This document shows, piece by piece, positions 45,124 to 55,970 of a DNA stretch of 64,000 nucleotides (position 1 is its first letter; every line of letters begins with the position of its first letter). Below the pieces are notes generated by a model. That model did no database searches and was not told the DNA's origin. It worked only from the letters and a program-made list of their open reading frames with translations. A program made the position numbers and the translations under genes. This DNA is from Lasiodiplodia sp. COLG20 (lineage: Eukaryota > Ascomycota > Dothideomycetes > Botryosphaeriales > Botryosphaeriaceae): positions 310,001 through 374,000 of the forward strand of contig VNWV01000006.1 in NCBI GenBank assembly GCA_009801085.1, read 5' to 3'.

Positions 45124-46119
45124 CTATACGCTATGCCTTCTTGCCACGTCCTTGTCCAGTCCTTTCGCCAGCGCGTACAGGGAGTTGAGGTTGGGCACGT
45201 CCACGCCCTTTTGTTCCGCGATCTTGATGGCGTTGCCGACCAGGGCCTCGACCTCGAGGGGCTTGCCGGCCTTGACGTCGGCGAGCATGCTGCCGCCGGC
45301 GCGGATGGCCTCGGGGGAGCCGGCGTGGGCGTGGGCGCGTGCGAGTTGGTGGCGCGCCTCGTCCTCGGTGATCTCGGCGTAGCCGCAAGCCTGGGCAATC
45401 TTGACGATCTCCTGCATGATGTGCCAGACGAAGTCGGGGCCGTATTCGCTGGCGTTGGCGCTCTGAAAGGGGCTGGCGGGCGCGACGGCGGCGAGGACGG
45501 TGGCCGGGTCCCAGGTGGCGGCGTTGACGAGCATCTTGCTCCAGCGGCGCGGCTGGATGTCGTCGTAGACGAGGATGGTGGCGCCGCCGCGCTGGACCAG
45601 CTCCATGAACTCGCCCAGCTGCGTCGCCTCAGCAACCGACGTCGCCGGAAAGGCGCCGACCTCGAGGCGCTCGAGGTTGCCCATGCGCACGACACCAGGC
45701 GTTGTCTGGGCAGCGGGCAGGTAGACGACGCCCGACAGGACGGGGTTTTGCGGGAAGGCGGCGTGCCATTCGTCCTCGATGCCAATGCCGTTCTGGATCA
45801 AAACGATGGCGGTGCGTGGGCTCGCGACGGCCGGGGCGACGAGCGACGGGGTGCTGGGCTCGGCGTTGGGGAAGGCCTTGCTGCAGACGAGGATGAAGTC
45901 CCAGGGCGCGTCGACGGGCGGGGCTTCGACGCGGTCGACGACGGTCGGGCGCACGCGCAGGGCTTGGCCGAAGACGTCGCTGTCGAGGGCGAAGCCGTGC
46001 TCGCGGACGTGCTCGTAGTTGCTGCGGCACACGCAGGTGACCTGGGCGCCGGCGCGCGTCAGGACCCAGGTGTAGACGGAGCCGATGGCGCCGGCGCCGA
46101 AGATGAGGACGCGGGCCAT
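45124..46119 (-). CDS. Ketopantoate reductase family (PanE/ApbA) oxidoreductase
   Basis: Intronless, 331 residues, normal for the family. The N-terminal Rossmann fold has GAGAIGSVY at residues 8-16 for NADPH binding. The segment IVLIQNGIG matches the family's nucleotide/substrate motif. The C-terminal helical domain carries the catalytic-type lysine in RRWSKMLVNAATW, and later ITEDEARHQLARAHAH and KPLEVEALVGNAIKIAEQKG, which match the conserved end of ApbA_C. The reference enzyme reduces 2-dehydropantoate to pantoate in vitamin B5 and CoA synthesis. Fungal genomes hold several paralogs, many acting on other 2-oxo acids, so pantothenate biosynthesis is not certain here. Confidence 0.92.
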   Translation of the reverse strand: MARVLIFGAGAIGSVYTWVLTRAGAQVTCVCRSNYEHVREHGFALDSDVFGQALRVRPTVVDRVEAPPVDAPWDFILVCSKAFPNAEPSTPSLVAPAVASPRTAIVLIQNGIGIEDEWHAAFPQNPVLSGVVYLPAAQTTPGVVRMGNLERLEVGAFPATSVAEATQLGEFMELVQRGGATILVYDDIQPRRWSKMLVNAATWDPATVLAAVAPASPFQSANASEYGPDFVWHIMQEIVKIAQACGYAEITEDEARHQLARAHAHAGSPEAIRAGGSMLADVKAGKPLEVEALVGNAIKIAEQKGVDVPNLNSLYALAKGLDKDVARRHSV

Positions 46120-47332
46120 GCTGGGAGGGGGGTCGGGATGGTTACTGGGGGACGGGGCAGCGCCGGCTCTGAAGGGCTCTTAATGTCATGGTCGAGAGAG
46201 AAGAAAATCAGGCTTGATGCGTGTCAGGGGTGATGGGTGTCGGTGTGAGTCGCGTCTGGCTGGGAGGCGGGTGGGGCGGGCAGATCTGGAGTGCGCACCA
46301 GGCGGGCGCTGCCGTGTCTGCCGCCGCTAAACAGGCTCGTTGCGGCGACGACGCGCTGCTAATCGCGCCGCAACTGGTGCGTTTTGCCCACCCGGACCCT
46401 GAGACCGCGACCTGGGTCGCGCCAGGCCGCCGCGTCCAAGGAGGCGGTCCGCCCAAACGCTGACTCTCGCGAGCGTCTGTTCACTCATCGCAGGCCCACC
46501 CACACCAGAACGGGGCCTGCCGCGCCCACGACACGCCGTTCCGCGTCGCCCCGTTCGGCTCTTTTGCGCGCCCGCCTACGGCTGCCCGGCCGCGGTGCCG
46601 CGCGCCCAATAATCGCCTCGTGCCGACCGCGCTCCAGGGCCCCTGGCCGCCTGTTTCAGCTGCGGGCAGATCATCGACACCAAACCCACGGCGCTGCCAC
46701 CGAGCCAAGTGGGCCATCGTGCCCGCTGCCACACCCGGCTGCCGGAGTAACATCCGCCTCACCTCGTCGTTCTCTCCGCATATACGTCGTATATCAACCC
46801 CATGCTGTGCCACAGGCCGCCAGCCCACGGGGCTTGTTGCTGCAATCAGCAGCAATGCGCCGTTATCTTGCTCCTCGTCGCCAGGCCCGCGCGTATTGAC
46901 TCCCTCGCTGCCGAATGCTGTAGCCGCACCGCGGCTCCACAGCCTCTCCCTGCGACCTTTTCTCCGACCCGCCCTGCTGGTCTCTCCAGACCGCCGTTTC
47001 CCGAGCCCGCGCCGTGACTGTTGATGCTTCCATTCTAGACCCTCGCACCGTCGCGACTTTCCGCTTTGGTGCCATGGCCACATGCGGAAGGGACCGACAA
47101 AGAGCGCCCAACCGCGCCTGCTTGTTTGTCACCCTCGCCAAGGCCCGCAAACGCACAATGGTCCTTGTATTCCTGCCTGTCTTTCATTTGCCATGTTCTT
47201 GAAAGGGAGAAGGGGGGGTTGCCTTGCCACCACATATAGGCGGACCCGCACTTCACTGGCGTGATGCTTCGCTCCCTGTTCGCGTGCACAACTTGGACAC
47301 TTGCAGCATACACTTGTGCCGACACCCCAACC
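46120..47332. promoter_or_regulatory. Divergent intergenic region, GC-rich
   Basis: 1.2 kb between the starts of the ketopantoate reductase-like gene and kinase B. GC-rich with long but meaningless overlapping frames. Holds both promoters. Confidence 0.5.
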
Positions 47333-50212
47333 ATGTCGGCTGCTCCAATACGGCTGCCCGATTTCCCCATCCGGTCAGCACCGCTTTCCGGAGGGCCGCA
47401 GCTCAGCGGCCGCGACCTGTACAAGCAGGCCGTCAGGGACTATCTGAGGGAGGAGATTAAAAAGGCGAAGGCGAAGAACGATAATGAAGCAGTCGCCCGA
47501 CATCGGCTGGCCCGTCGCAACGAGGGTGAGCATGATTCAGCCAGCATAAAGCTGTGTACCGCATGAGTTCCGTGCCACGCTGACGGGCATTGACCGCATT
47601 CCAGCGGAATGGGACCAAGCTAGCGACAGGCAGTGGAAGATGCTCCCGTCAGTCATCAGACGCCGCTGGGATGCCGAATCATGCCGCCGATGGCCTCGCC
47701 GGGGGGACGATCCCACTGTGCCCATGGACCCCGTGGATGTCTTTTGCAACTCGGATGAGGTATATTATGTCAGAGGGAGGAAGCGCCGGAGGAAGGAACA
47801 TCTAGATTGGTCCGAAGGTCAGCTGCGAAAAAAGGGGCCACAACACTCAACGGCCCCCAGTTTCTGTTGTCAGTGTCGCTGATCAAGTGTGCGTAACAGA
47901 ATATATCCGTGAACGCTACGAGGAAGCGTACAACGCACTCCCACAAGCAACCTCCGCTGGCTCTCAACCTAGTGATGCCAGTAATCAGTCATCGGAGAAC
48001 CTTAGTAGCTCCTCCTATAGCGACCCCGCACCAGGTCACGATGGTGCTCGGCCTACAGATGCAGATGCAGCCTCTTCTGACTCCTCCTCGGCCTCTTCGG
48101 CCCTTTCAGAATCTTCGGGCAACGGAATCGACTGGATGCTCCTCGACAGGGGAGTCTTTGAGTCCAAGGCCCGGAAAATTGACATCTCCCGGGGGATCCT
48201 ATCTTCGGTGCATGACAGGTTTCTTGATGCTCATGATAACGGCTATAAAACAGATGGGCCGAACCGCACACACCAAAAGGGCGACACCCAAAGGCTGCAT
48301 CAAGCTATCGGCGATGCTGCCAGTAAGGGCAAATGGAAATGGCACAAGAAACTAGGCCAGGGTACTTTCGGAAGCGCCATGCTTTATCGATATGCTGATG
48401 ATAATGATCAGACACTTGCCGTAAGTGATCGTCGTTGCCTTGTTGAGTGTATTCTCTACTTCGCTTGTGCGGTTGAGAGTTTCATTTGTCTCCGAAGACG
48501 CTACCTTTCAGTCTGTTTTGGAGGAGTCTTGTGAACTACAGCAACTGACAGTTTCTGATTCTTTAGCGAGTGGTTGTCAAGAGGGATCTACAACATTCAC
48601 AAGATGAGGAGCGAAGGCATCTCAAAACTCTGCGCGATTCGGGGGTGGATTGCAAATACATCGTGAAATACCTCGGTGAAACTCGCCTCCCAGGGAATTT
48701 AGGATGCACATATCTGGAGTACGCACCTTATGGTACTTTGCACGATCTCCACGTGAGCTACGAGTCCCACGAGTAAGTCGACGAAATATCCCTTGAAATG
48801 ATTCAGTAAGGGTGGGTTGGAAACTTTTGAGTTGATTATAATCCCGCAGGATGGCAATCCCCGAGCCATTTCTCTGGTATCTGCTCCGCTGTCTTGCAGA
48901 AGCAGTAGCCGTACTCCACGATCAAGGCTTGTTCCATTTCGACATCAAGCCTCCAAACATTCTGCTCGGCAGGGCCGACGACTCTGTTACATCTCATCAT
49001 TGGCATCAGAACTACCCGACAGTACTGCTGGCGGACTTTGGCGGCGTTAATGAGAAGAACGCAAAAGACGAGGAGCATCGTGGAATGGGTACGCCAGGCT
49101 TCATGCCATGGGTAAGTCATTTTGCTCTTCAAATGCGAAGTCATTAGCAGCCTTGAAGACCCTTTGCTGTCTATTATATCGTGAGCGGACCAAAGACCTA
49201 CCAGTGCTAATGAATCGTCGATTCGTCCACCAGGAACTCCTTCGCAAAGAAAAGCAAAACAGATGCAACCAGTATCGTCCTGCCAAAGGAGAGCCACGTC
49301 CCCTTGCCGCGAGAATCCCTATCGCGAAAAAGCATCTCCCGGTTGACCATGAATGTGGCACACACACAAGTGTATGGCAGATTGGCCAGGTTATGTACGT
49401 CCAATACTCTACTCAACTCCACAACGACACCATCGTCTAGCGCTTTTCTCTAACCCTCAAACTCACTATGCAGCTTAACCGGCATGCGTCCCTCTTGGCC
49501 CGACAGTCAGCTCTGGGATATCCCGCGGCCTCCCTGGGAAGCACCCAACCAACCGGCGCCCAGCGACGATCAAAGGAAGGCCCACAAACACAACTGCTAC
49601 GAGATCTCGCGCACCGATTGGCCAAAGCGCCACCCCCGCCGCGCCCGCACCGAGCAGAACCACGCCATGGAAAACGTCGAAGCCCTCAAAGAGGCGTTTT
49701 TCCCCGGCAAGAAGGACAAAGATATCGAGACCGATCCCTTATTCGACGCCGTCACCCTGCGTGCTTACGACGATGCATCTACCGAGACACCTTTGACGTC
49801 GTACCGGCCCAGCAACACACTCGACCCGCACTTCAACGCGCTCCGCCCGCAATACTCGGCTCGCCTCGTCGAGTGCGTGTTCCGCTGCCTCGAGCCGCTG
49901 CCGGCCGATCGGCCGACAGTGCAAGACGTGCTGGAGGAGGCGAGGGATGTATGCAGGGCGGACTTTGAGCGCGCTTGGCCCGGTCATGGAGAAATGGGAA
50001 GCCTACAGATGGGGGCTGGGGTAGAGCCAGACGAGAACCCGCACCACAGGATGAGAACAGTCGTGCCAGGGCCGAGGCCATGGCTTGAGGCGGATGAGGG
50101 AAACGAAGATGATCGTGATTGGAAGGAGCTGGAGGCGCCGATGTGGTTGATGATACGCAGGGACAAGTATCCGGTTTCGAAGAAGGTTCTGAACGATAAA
50201 TATAAGGATTAA
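47333..50212 (+). CDS. Non-RD protein kinase-like protein, paralog B
   Basis: Seven exons (47333-47525, 47605-47817, 47900-48420, 48567-48772, 48850-49111, 49234-49394, 49474-50212) give 764 residues. The N-terminal region matches paralog A (WKMLPSVIRRRWDAESCRRW, then CNSDEVYYV and WSEG at the same intron). A Ser/Asp-rich linker precedes the kinase fold: glycine loop LGQGTFG (288-293), Lys314 in VVVKRD, catalytic loop HFDIKPPN (Asp409, Lys411, Asn414) and DFG at 440-442. Phe replaces the HRD arginine. The distal lobe keeps SVWQIGQV and VFRCLEPLPADRPT. Start ATG 47333 was chosen over in-frame 47264 because it aligns with paralog A and has better context. The upstream start would add a hydrophobic leader. 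Role unknown. Confidence 0.82.
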
Positions 50213-50732
50213 TAGTGGTGTCGGTTTAAATGGGTTTGTTCTGGGTTGGTATTGGTTCGATGCCGTTGATGCTCAAACGCGAGTAATTCGAAATCGTGTA
50301 AGAATAGTTTGAATGCAGACTTCTACATTGGCGTCCTAAACATTGCGCTTAGATGTCTGAACAGACGCTGTGATAGTTCAAATTCTCTGATCTGGGGTGT
50401 TTTTGGCTGGAAGTCGTTGCCGCTTTCTGTCCGTGCATGCCTGCATCATTTAACGCCACGCTGCAAAGTACTAGGCACACAGCCTCAACCAAGCACATTG
50501 ACAGGATGCAGAATCCCAGCACATCAAAGGATTGCGACGAATGCTAGAGACAAACACAAGAGCTGCTTGTGAATAGGCAACCGCGGCGTGGCAGGGAGCG
50601 ATCCGTGCCAGTGCTGCCTGTGGCGCAGCCTAGCTCGCCGCCTAGTCGCTGCCTGGCTGCATCCTTCTTAAGTAAAACCATCTCCTCCACACTTTCGCTC
50701 GCCAACCATTCCTCATTCATTCATTCGGTATC
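50213..50732. other. Intergenic / promoter of the DUF4139 gene
   Basis: 520 bp without a gene. The last 60 bp are pyrimidine-rich. Confidence 0.5.
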
Positions 50733-53300
50733 ATGTCGAGCGACATCCCCAAGCAAGAATTTCTCATCGATGATTTACCCACGACTTCAGTCACCATCTA
50801 TCCTTCCCGCGCCCACGTCATCCGCGACATCACAGACGTCAAGCTCCAACCCGGCCTGAACGAAGTATCTATCTACGGAATCACGCCCGCCGCGGACGAG
50901 CATTCTGTCCAGGTCGACGGCCATGGCGCAGCCACCATCACCGACATGAGCGTCGAGCTCGTCCCCAACCGCGAAAGATTCATGGATCAATTCTCCGACG
51001 AGGACTACTCCGATTCTGACGGGGAAGATCTGAGCGACAGCGAGTTCGAGAGCATGTACCTGAAAGGGCTGGCTAAGGAGCTAAAAAACTTCCACGACGA
51101 ACTCGAAGGGGCTCGCGAGAAGCAGAGTTCCGCAAACGACCAGCTGCGTGTGCTCAACGCCTTCATGGAATCCATGAATGCAAAGCATAATGAGCCTGCC
51201 GAGGCTGCTAAGGCTATTTCTGAATATGGAAAAGACAGAGCGCGTCTCCACGAGCAGTGGATGCTTGCGAGGAAAGAGATTGAAAGATTGGAGAAGGCCA
51301 TCAGGAAGCAGGAAGCAAAGCTCCAGAGCAAGGCGAAGGAGGAGCGAAAGGCCAAAAAGAAGCAGAGAGAGGAGAAGGAGAAAAAGAGAGCCCAGCGGGC
51401 GAGAGAAAGGAAGCGCGTGAGGGACGAGAAGGCCAAATTCTGGCCGAAGAGGCTCTACTGCGTCAAGCTGACACTGGAACTCCCCACGGATACGCCGACA
51501 TCCTCGAGGCGCGGCTCAGTTGAATCGGCTTCGCAACTCGACGAGAAGAAAGCTCTGGCGGATGATACGGAGAATACCGTATGCCTCTCCCTCTCGTACG
51601 TCGTCCGCGAAGCATCGTGGTCACCGCGGTACAACGTCAGCATCTCGTCTCAAACGAAGACGGCGACCATTACTTACAGCGCTGAGTTCAGCAACAAGAC
51701 ATCTGAGACTTGGAGGGATGCCACGGTCACTCTTTCCACTTCACAGACGTCTTACTCCGGCCTCGATGACAAGGTGCCCGAACTCCGTCCGTGGCCCATC
51801 TTTTTGAGGGACAAGCACACGTTTGATGAGGATGACCATCTCTGGGATACCAAATTCAGCCCTCAGGAGAATTTGGCTGGCGGGGATCTGAACACTCACT
51901 GGCCCGGCCAAGACAAGTTCAACCGATTCGAGTTTTTTGGCCCCGAAACCTCCCTCTTTGGTGGAATACCGCCTCGCGCTCCAACTGCATCCGGAACCGC
52001 ATATCCTTCGAAGCCTGCTTTTGGGATTCCATCTCAACTGGGTCCTGGGTTTAGCTTGGTCAACGTCCCAGGTAGAGGATTCGGTGGCAACAATGCAGGC
52101 TCAAGTGCAAACCCCTTTTCACCAGGGTCAGCTGTCAACAACGGCAATGAAGGTCCTTCCCAGCACCCACCAGCTACTGGTGGTGGGTTATTCGGCAACA
52201 GTAATAACGCGCAACCTGCGCAAGCCGGAGGTCTGTTTGGCAGTAACAGTAATAACGCGCAACCTGCGCAGGGCGGAGGCTTGTTTGGCAACAACACCAA
52301 TGCTCAGCCGGCCCAATCAGGGGGAGGATTATTTGGAAGCAGCAACAATAACACTCAGCCAGCTGCGACCAGCAGCCTTTTTGGAAGCAGTGCCAACGCA
52401 CCACCACCGACCGGCGGACTATTCAGCATCGGCGCCAACAACAGTGCTCCACAAGCAACTCCCTTCAGACTCGGTGCCTCCGAGCCGCTTCAGCACTCTT
52501 CTCTCCACCAAGAGCCCACCTGGGAAGACTCGGGCATGACGACCGCCTACGAGCTACCCGGCACGCGCACCCTCGCTCCTTCGTCCCTCGCCCGCCGACA
52601 CAAGATCACCACCATCACCATCCGGGACATCACCCTCTCCTACATCGCCATCCCCAAGCTCCGCAAAGGCGCCTTCCTGCGCGCCCAGCTCCGCAATCCC
52701 TCAACCACAAACGACGAAAACAACAACAACGACAACGACAACGACAACGGCATCACGCTCCTCCAAGGCGCGGCCGGCCTCACGCTCGACGGCTCGTTCC
52801 TGGGCAACGCGACGCTGCCGCGCACGGCGCCGGGCGAGGACCTTGACCTCGACCTCGGCGTCGACCCGGCCGTGCACGTCGCATACGCGCCGGCGTCGCT
52901 GCGCCGCGGCACGACGCAGCCGGGCCTCCTCAGCCGCGAGACGGCGGACCGCTACGCGCGCTGCACGACCATCACCAACGCGCGCAAGGCGGCCGTGCGC
53001 GTGACCGTGCGCGACCAGGTGCCGCTGTCGGAGCAGGAGCGGTTGAGGGTCGAGGTGCTGGAGCCGAGGGGCTTGGTTAGGGGCGGGGGGAAGGTCAGGG
53101 CTGGGGTGGCGGCGGAGGTGAAGGGAGAGGGGGAGAGGAAGGCGGGCAGCGGCGGAGGGTGGTGGGGCGAGGCGACGGCGGAGATGAAGGAGGGGAATGT
53201 GGTGGAGTGGACGGTGGAGTTGGAGAAGGGGAAGAGTTGCAAGCTGCCGTTGGAGTGGGAGGTCAGGATGCCGGGGGACAAGAGGATCGCTTTTTCGTAG
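50733..53300 (+). CDS. DUF4139 / mucoidy-inhibitor-A-like protein with a GLFG-repeat insertion
   Basis: Intronless, 855 residues. The N-terminal DUF4140-like part contains TTSVTIYPSRAHVIRD and GLNEVSIYGITPAADEHSVQ. A long charged coiled coil follows (about residues 105-235). The DUF4139 beta-rich core begins near residue 245, with VVREASWSPRYNVSISSQTK and SNKTSETWRDATVTLSTSQ, and resumes after an insertion with RHKITTITIRDITLSYIAIP through VTVRDQVPLSEQERL to the conserved end LPLEWEVRMPGDKRIAF. The insertion (about residues 400-590) is Asn/Gln/Gly-rich and holds five GLFG or SLFG motifs plus one GLFS at residues 485-566. Molecular function of the family is unknown. Convergent with the metallophosphoesterase gene, 216 bp apart. 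Confidence 0.9.
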   Translation: MSSDIPKQEFLIDDLPTTSVTIYPSRAHVIRDITDVKLQPGLNEVSIYGITPAADEHSVQVDGHGAATITDMSVELVPNRERFMDQFSDEDYSDSDGEDLSDSEFESMYLKGLAKELKNFHDELEGAREKQSSANDQLRVLNAFMESMNAKHNEPAEAAKAISEYGKDRARLHEQWMLARKEIERLEKAIRKQEAKLQSKAKEERKAKKKQREEKEKKRAQRARERKRVRDEKAKFWPKRLYCVKLTLELPTDTPTSSRRGSVESASQLDEKKALADDTENTVCLSLSYVVREASWSPRYNVSISSQTKTATITYSAEFSNKTSETWRDATVTLSTSQTSYSGLDDKVPELRPWPIFLRDKHTFDEDDHLWDTKFSPQENLAGGDLNTHWPGQDKFNRFEFFGPETSLFGGIPPRAPTASGTAYPSKPAFGIPSQLGPGFSLVNVPGRGFGGNNAGSSANPFSPGSAVNNGNEGPSQHPPATGGGLFGNSNNAQPAQAGGLFGSNSNNAQPAQGGGLFGNNTNAQPAQSGGGLFGSSNNNTQPAATSSLFGSSANAPPPTGGLFSIGANNSAPQATPFRLGASEPLQHSSLHQEPTWEDSGMTTAYELPGTRTLAPSSLARRHKITTITIRDITLSYIAIPKLRKGAFLRAQLRNPSTTNDENNNNDNDNDNGITLLQGAAGLTLDGSFLGNATLPRTAPGEDLDLDLGVDPAVHVAYAPASLRRGTTQPGLLSRETADRYARCTTITNARKAAVRVTVRDQVPLSEQERLRVEVLEPRGLVRGGGKVRAGVAAEVKGEGERKAGSGGGWWGEATAEMKEGNVVEWTVELEKGKSCKLPLEWEVRMPGDKRIAFS

Positions 53301-53516
53301 CGTCGGAATGGAAGTGAAGGATTTTGGGATGAAGGAAATGATTCCGGCGGGTTACTCTAGATAGGTAGATAGTACGTAGATAGAAATACACAAGCTACAA
53401 GCTCTTAAATATTTCCGGGCATTTCGTCGTGAGATACCACCATACAAAATAGCTAATCATTTATTAAGCACGAATCAGGCACTCAATAAAATGAATCAAT
53501 CTTCCCTCAGAAGCCC

Positions 53517-54686
53517 TCACAACTCCAACTCCACCAACCACGGCACATTCGCCGCCCTACCATCCTCCCCCTCAACAACCGCAGCGTTCACCATCAGCGT
53601 CTGCCCATGCACCCTCATCGCCTCCCTGCTCGCCGGGCTCAGCTGCGCATACCCCCTCCTCCTCGCCTCGTTCCTCCCCACAAACTCCTTCGGCAAACAA
53701 ACCATACCATCGTCATCCTCGCCGTCCTCCATCTCATCCTTGAACCACACCCGCTGCGCCCCATACCCCGCATGCACATGCCCAAAGCAGTGCAGCCGCG
53801 GCCGCGCCCGGCACACCGCGCGCCGCAGGTGCTCGCAGCCTGCGCTCCGCCCGTCCGCGGTGGCGTCTAGCACGTACTTGGGCGGGCCGTGCGTCATGAC
53901 GACGTCGACGCCTGCTGTAGGGATGGCCGAGGTCGGCGTCGCGACGTTGGTGGCCCACGGCGGCGTCGTGCTCGTCGAGCCTGGCGGATTGAAGCGGTCG
54001 TGTGCGGACGGGTACTGGAAGGCGGACTCGCCATGCTGCGGGGTGTACGGGGAGGCGTATACCGTAAAGGTTGTGGTACCGCCGGTGTTGGGAAGGGTGA
54101 AAGTGTGCGTGCCTTCGCGGAGGTACGTGACGCCCTGCGCCGCGGCCGTCCGCTCGACGAGGCGGAGGACGGCGGCGTGGGTCGAGGTAGAGCCGCCTTG
54201 ACGCTGGTAGTAGGCTTCGCCGAGGGTGGTTTCGTGGTTGCCGGCGATTATCAGGCGCAGGTGGGCGGGGATGGAGGCGAGCTTGGTGATGGCTTTGTTG
54301 AGGCTGGGGAGGGTGCCGTTTTGCGTGAGGTCGCCGCAGTGGAGGACGACGTCGGCGGGGACGGTGGGCGGGTGGAAGGAGGAGGAAGAGGCGGTGTCTT
54401 CTTCGTCGTCGTCGTCGCCGTCGTGGGTGTCGGATAGTATGAGGAACTTGACGGGCCGCTTTGGAGGGGTGTTGGTGTCATGTGCTACTATTGTCCTTTT
54501 TGCAGGTCTTTCTATCGGTGCAGGGCTTTCGGGGCGGGATTTCGAGCGGCTTTTTGGTGTTTGCGCGGTGGAGATATCGCTAGGTGAAGGTGTAGTCGAC
54601 ATGTTTTTGGTGGCGCAATGTAATGCTTTTGCTGAATCCTGGTTATCTGGATATATGCTGACGAGTTGTTCGTGCTGGGGAAGCAT
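53517..54686 (-). CDS. Calcineurin-like metallophosphoesterase
   Basis: Intronless, 389 residues from the first ATG; the in-frame ATG at 54602 (MSTTPSPSDI, AAAAC context) would give 361 residues and may be the real start. All metal-binding blocks are present in order: SDTHDGDD (D-x-H), HCGDLTQNG (GD), IAGNHE (GNHE), MTHGPP and FGHVHAGYG (GHxH). The layout resembles the eukaryotic MPPED/239-type family of cytosolic phosphodiesterases, also common in fungi. An acidic insertion (HDGDDDDEEDTASSSS) interrupts the first block, and the N terminus is disordered. The substrate is unknown. Confidence 0.9.
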   Translation of the reverse strand: MLPQHEQLVSIYPDNQDSAKALHCATKNMSTTPSPSDISTAQTPKSRSKSRPESPAPIERPAKRTIVAHDTNTPPKRPVKFLILSDTHDGDDDDEEDTASSSSFHPPTVPADVVLHCGDLTQNGTLPSLNKAITKLASIPAHLRLIIAGNHETTLGEAYYQRQGGSTSTHAAVLRLVERTAAAQGVTYLREGTHTFTLPNTGGTTTFTVYASPYTPQHGESAFQYPSAHDRFNPPGSTSTTPPWATNVATPTSAIPTAGVDVVMTHGPPKYVLDATADGRSAGCEHLRRAVCRARPRLHCFGHVHAGYGAQRVWFKDEMEDGEDDDGMVCLPKEFVGRNEARRRGYAQLSPASREAMRVHGQTLMVNAAVVEGEDGRAANVPWLVELEL

Positions 54687-55134
54687 TCGAGGAAACCGAC
54701 GTGAAACGGGTTCTCAGTCTTTATGTTACCTATCTCTCAATTTTTGACTAGGGACGCCGCAGAACCGGATGAACAACAATGGATCAGGGTCTCATGAACC
54801 GTCCCTAGCCTTTCAAAGCAGAGCTAGGGACTGCAGTGGAAAATTAAGCATTTGAAAACTCTTCAAGTGAATCCATGAGCTCCTATTAGTTCTATTAAAA
54901 TGGGTGTCATGCCAGACTTTTTATAACTCCGGAAGGAACCGCCTGTATTCGCCTTCACCTTCGCCACTATTTTAGTTGTCCGCCGCTCCCCTCGCATGTA
55001 TACCTTGTTTCCCGAACCACGTGGCAGGCTGCTCCCGCGAAATAAGAAAATTCAAATCTAAGTCCTATGACTTGACTTGGGAAGACCGTCTCTGTAGAGT
55101 CGTATGTAAGATGGCGACTGTCATTGGCTTCTTG
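54687..55134. other. Spacer, start of the decayed region
   Basis: No gene recognised. It follows the promoter of the metallophosphoesterase. Confidence 0.4.
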
Positions 55135-55345
55135 GCTGTCATCAACTTCGTCGCAGTTGATTCTGAGCTGATTCCAGGTATTCATAAACCGAGGGTCTCT
55201 GCAGTCTTTCCAATCCATCTCGTCCCCAATGATGCTGCTGGTAGCATGATGTTGAAGAGCTCGGTCCAAAATCCACCTTGAATGTCTGGTAATGAAACAG
55301 TAGCTTCTTGAACCCGCGCATCTTTAGCAATTTAGTACGGCCGCC
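55135..55345 (-). pseudogene. SNF2-helicase remnant, copy A
   Basis: On the minus strand MRGFKKLLFHYQTFKV, then in another frame SSIIGDEM, aligns with the copy at 57.7 kb (ITGFKRLLYQHQIFAV ... GAIVGDEM). Small deletions shift the frame and remove the ATP-binding loop. It is a short, old fragment of the Q-motif/Walker A region of a SNF2-type ATPase. Confidence 0.6.
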
Positions 55346-55559
55346 AAGACCATTAGCTCTGCCGGTAGCCAATTTTTTCTTTCTTTTTTTGGTCAGGCCG
55401 TGGCATAAAGTGGAGAAAGGCACCATTGTTCTCGTCGGATCGCTGGGAGAGATATAATATAACTCTCTCGTGCGATATTTGGGCAATACTAGAAGCAACC
55501 ATTAGCTGACAGCCATCAGGCAGCAGAAACGGTTCCTACCGCTCGTCAAAGATGACCTC

Positions 55560-55970
55560 TTATAGAACCGTGCATTTGAGACTACATACCACTCTTGAGC
55601 GTCTATAGCATAGATATGGATCCTCCTCTTCTGGTATGACAGTGACGTAGACCTGAAGACGAGGGTGGTTTTCGTTGTACGCGCTCAATACACATTCCCA
55701 GAGATCACTATCACACCGAATAGGCATTCGGAACATCGTGTGTGGATGGTAGATGGTAATATCGAAGGGGCGGTCGTCACGTAAGGCATCGGAAATGAGA
55801 TTCTTGAAAAGGGAGAAGCGCAGGGCTGTGTAGGGAATCAGCTTTCCTGTGGTGATATTCGGGACGTCGCATGCTTCGGGTGCGAGAAACTTCGCGTGTC
55901 TCGGTGGTGTCGTTGAGTCATCGGTAACGCGGAATTGTAACAGACTCACGTCTGGGATTGGTGAGTCCAT
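55560..55970 (-). CDS. Hypothetical small protein
   Basis: 136 residues from ATG 55970 (MDSPIPDVSLLQFRVTDD). I do not recognise the family. Composition looks like a folded protein (LRFSLFKNLISDALRDDRPF, RLQVYVTVIPEEEDPY), unlike the random frames nearby. A good donor, GTATGT, occurs near its 3' end (about 55590), so more exons may follow toward the SNF2 remnant A on the same strand. It may be an exon of that decayed gene or a separate small gene. Confidence 0.4.
   Translation of the reverse strand: MDSPIPDVSLLQFRVTDDSTTPPRHAKFLAPEACDVPNITTGKLIPYTALRFSLFKNLISDALRDDRPFDITIYHPHTMFRMPIRCDSDLWECVLSAYNENHPRLQVYVTVIPEEEDPYLCYRRSRVVCSLKCTVL

Noticed and set aside
45133..46233. 366-codon open frame antisense to the ketopantoate reductase-like gene
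   Set aside because: The opposite strand encodes an intact, recognisable enzyme; the antisense frame is a by-product of GC-rich third positions.
47264..47332. Upstream in-frame ATG of kinase B giving a signal-like leader
   Set aside because: The leader is absent from paralog A, and the ATG at 47333 aligns with the paralog start and has better context.
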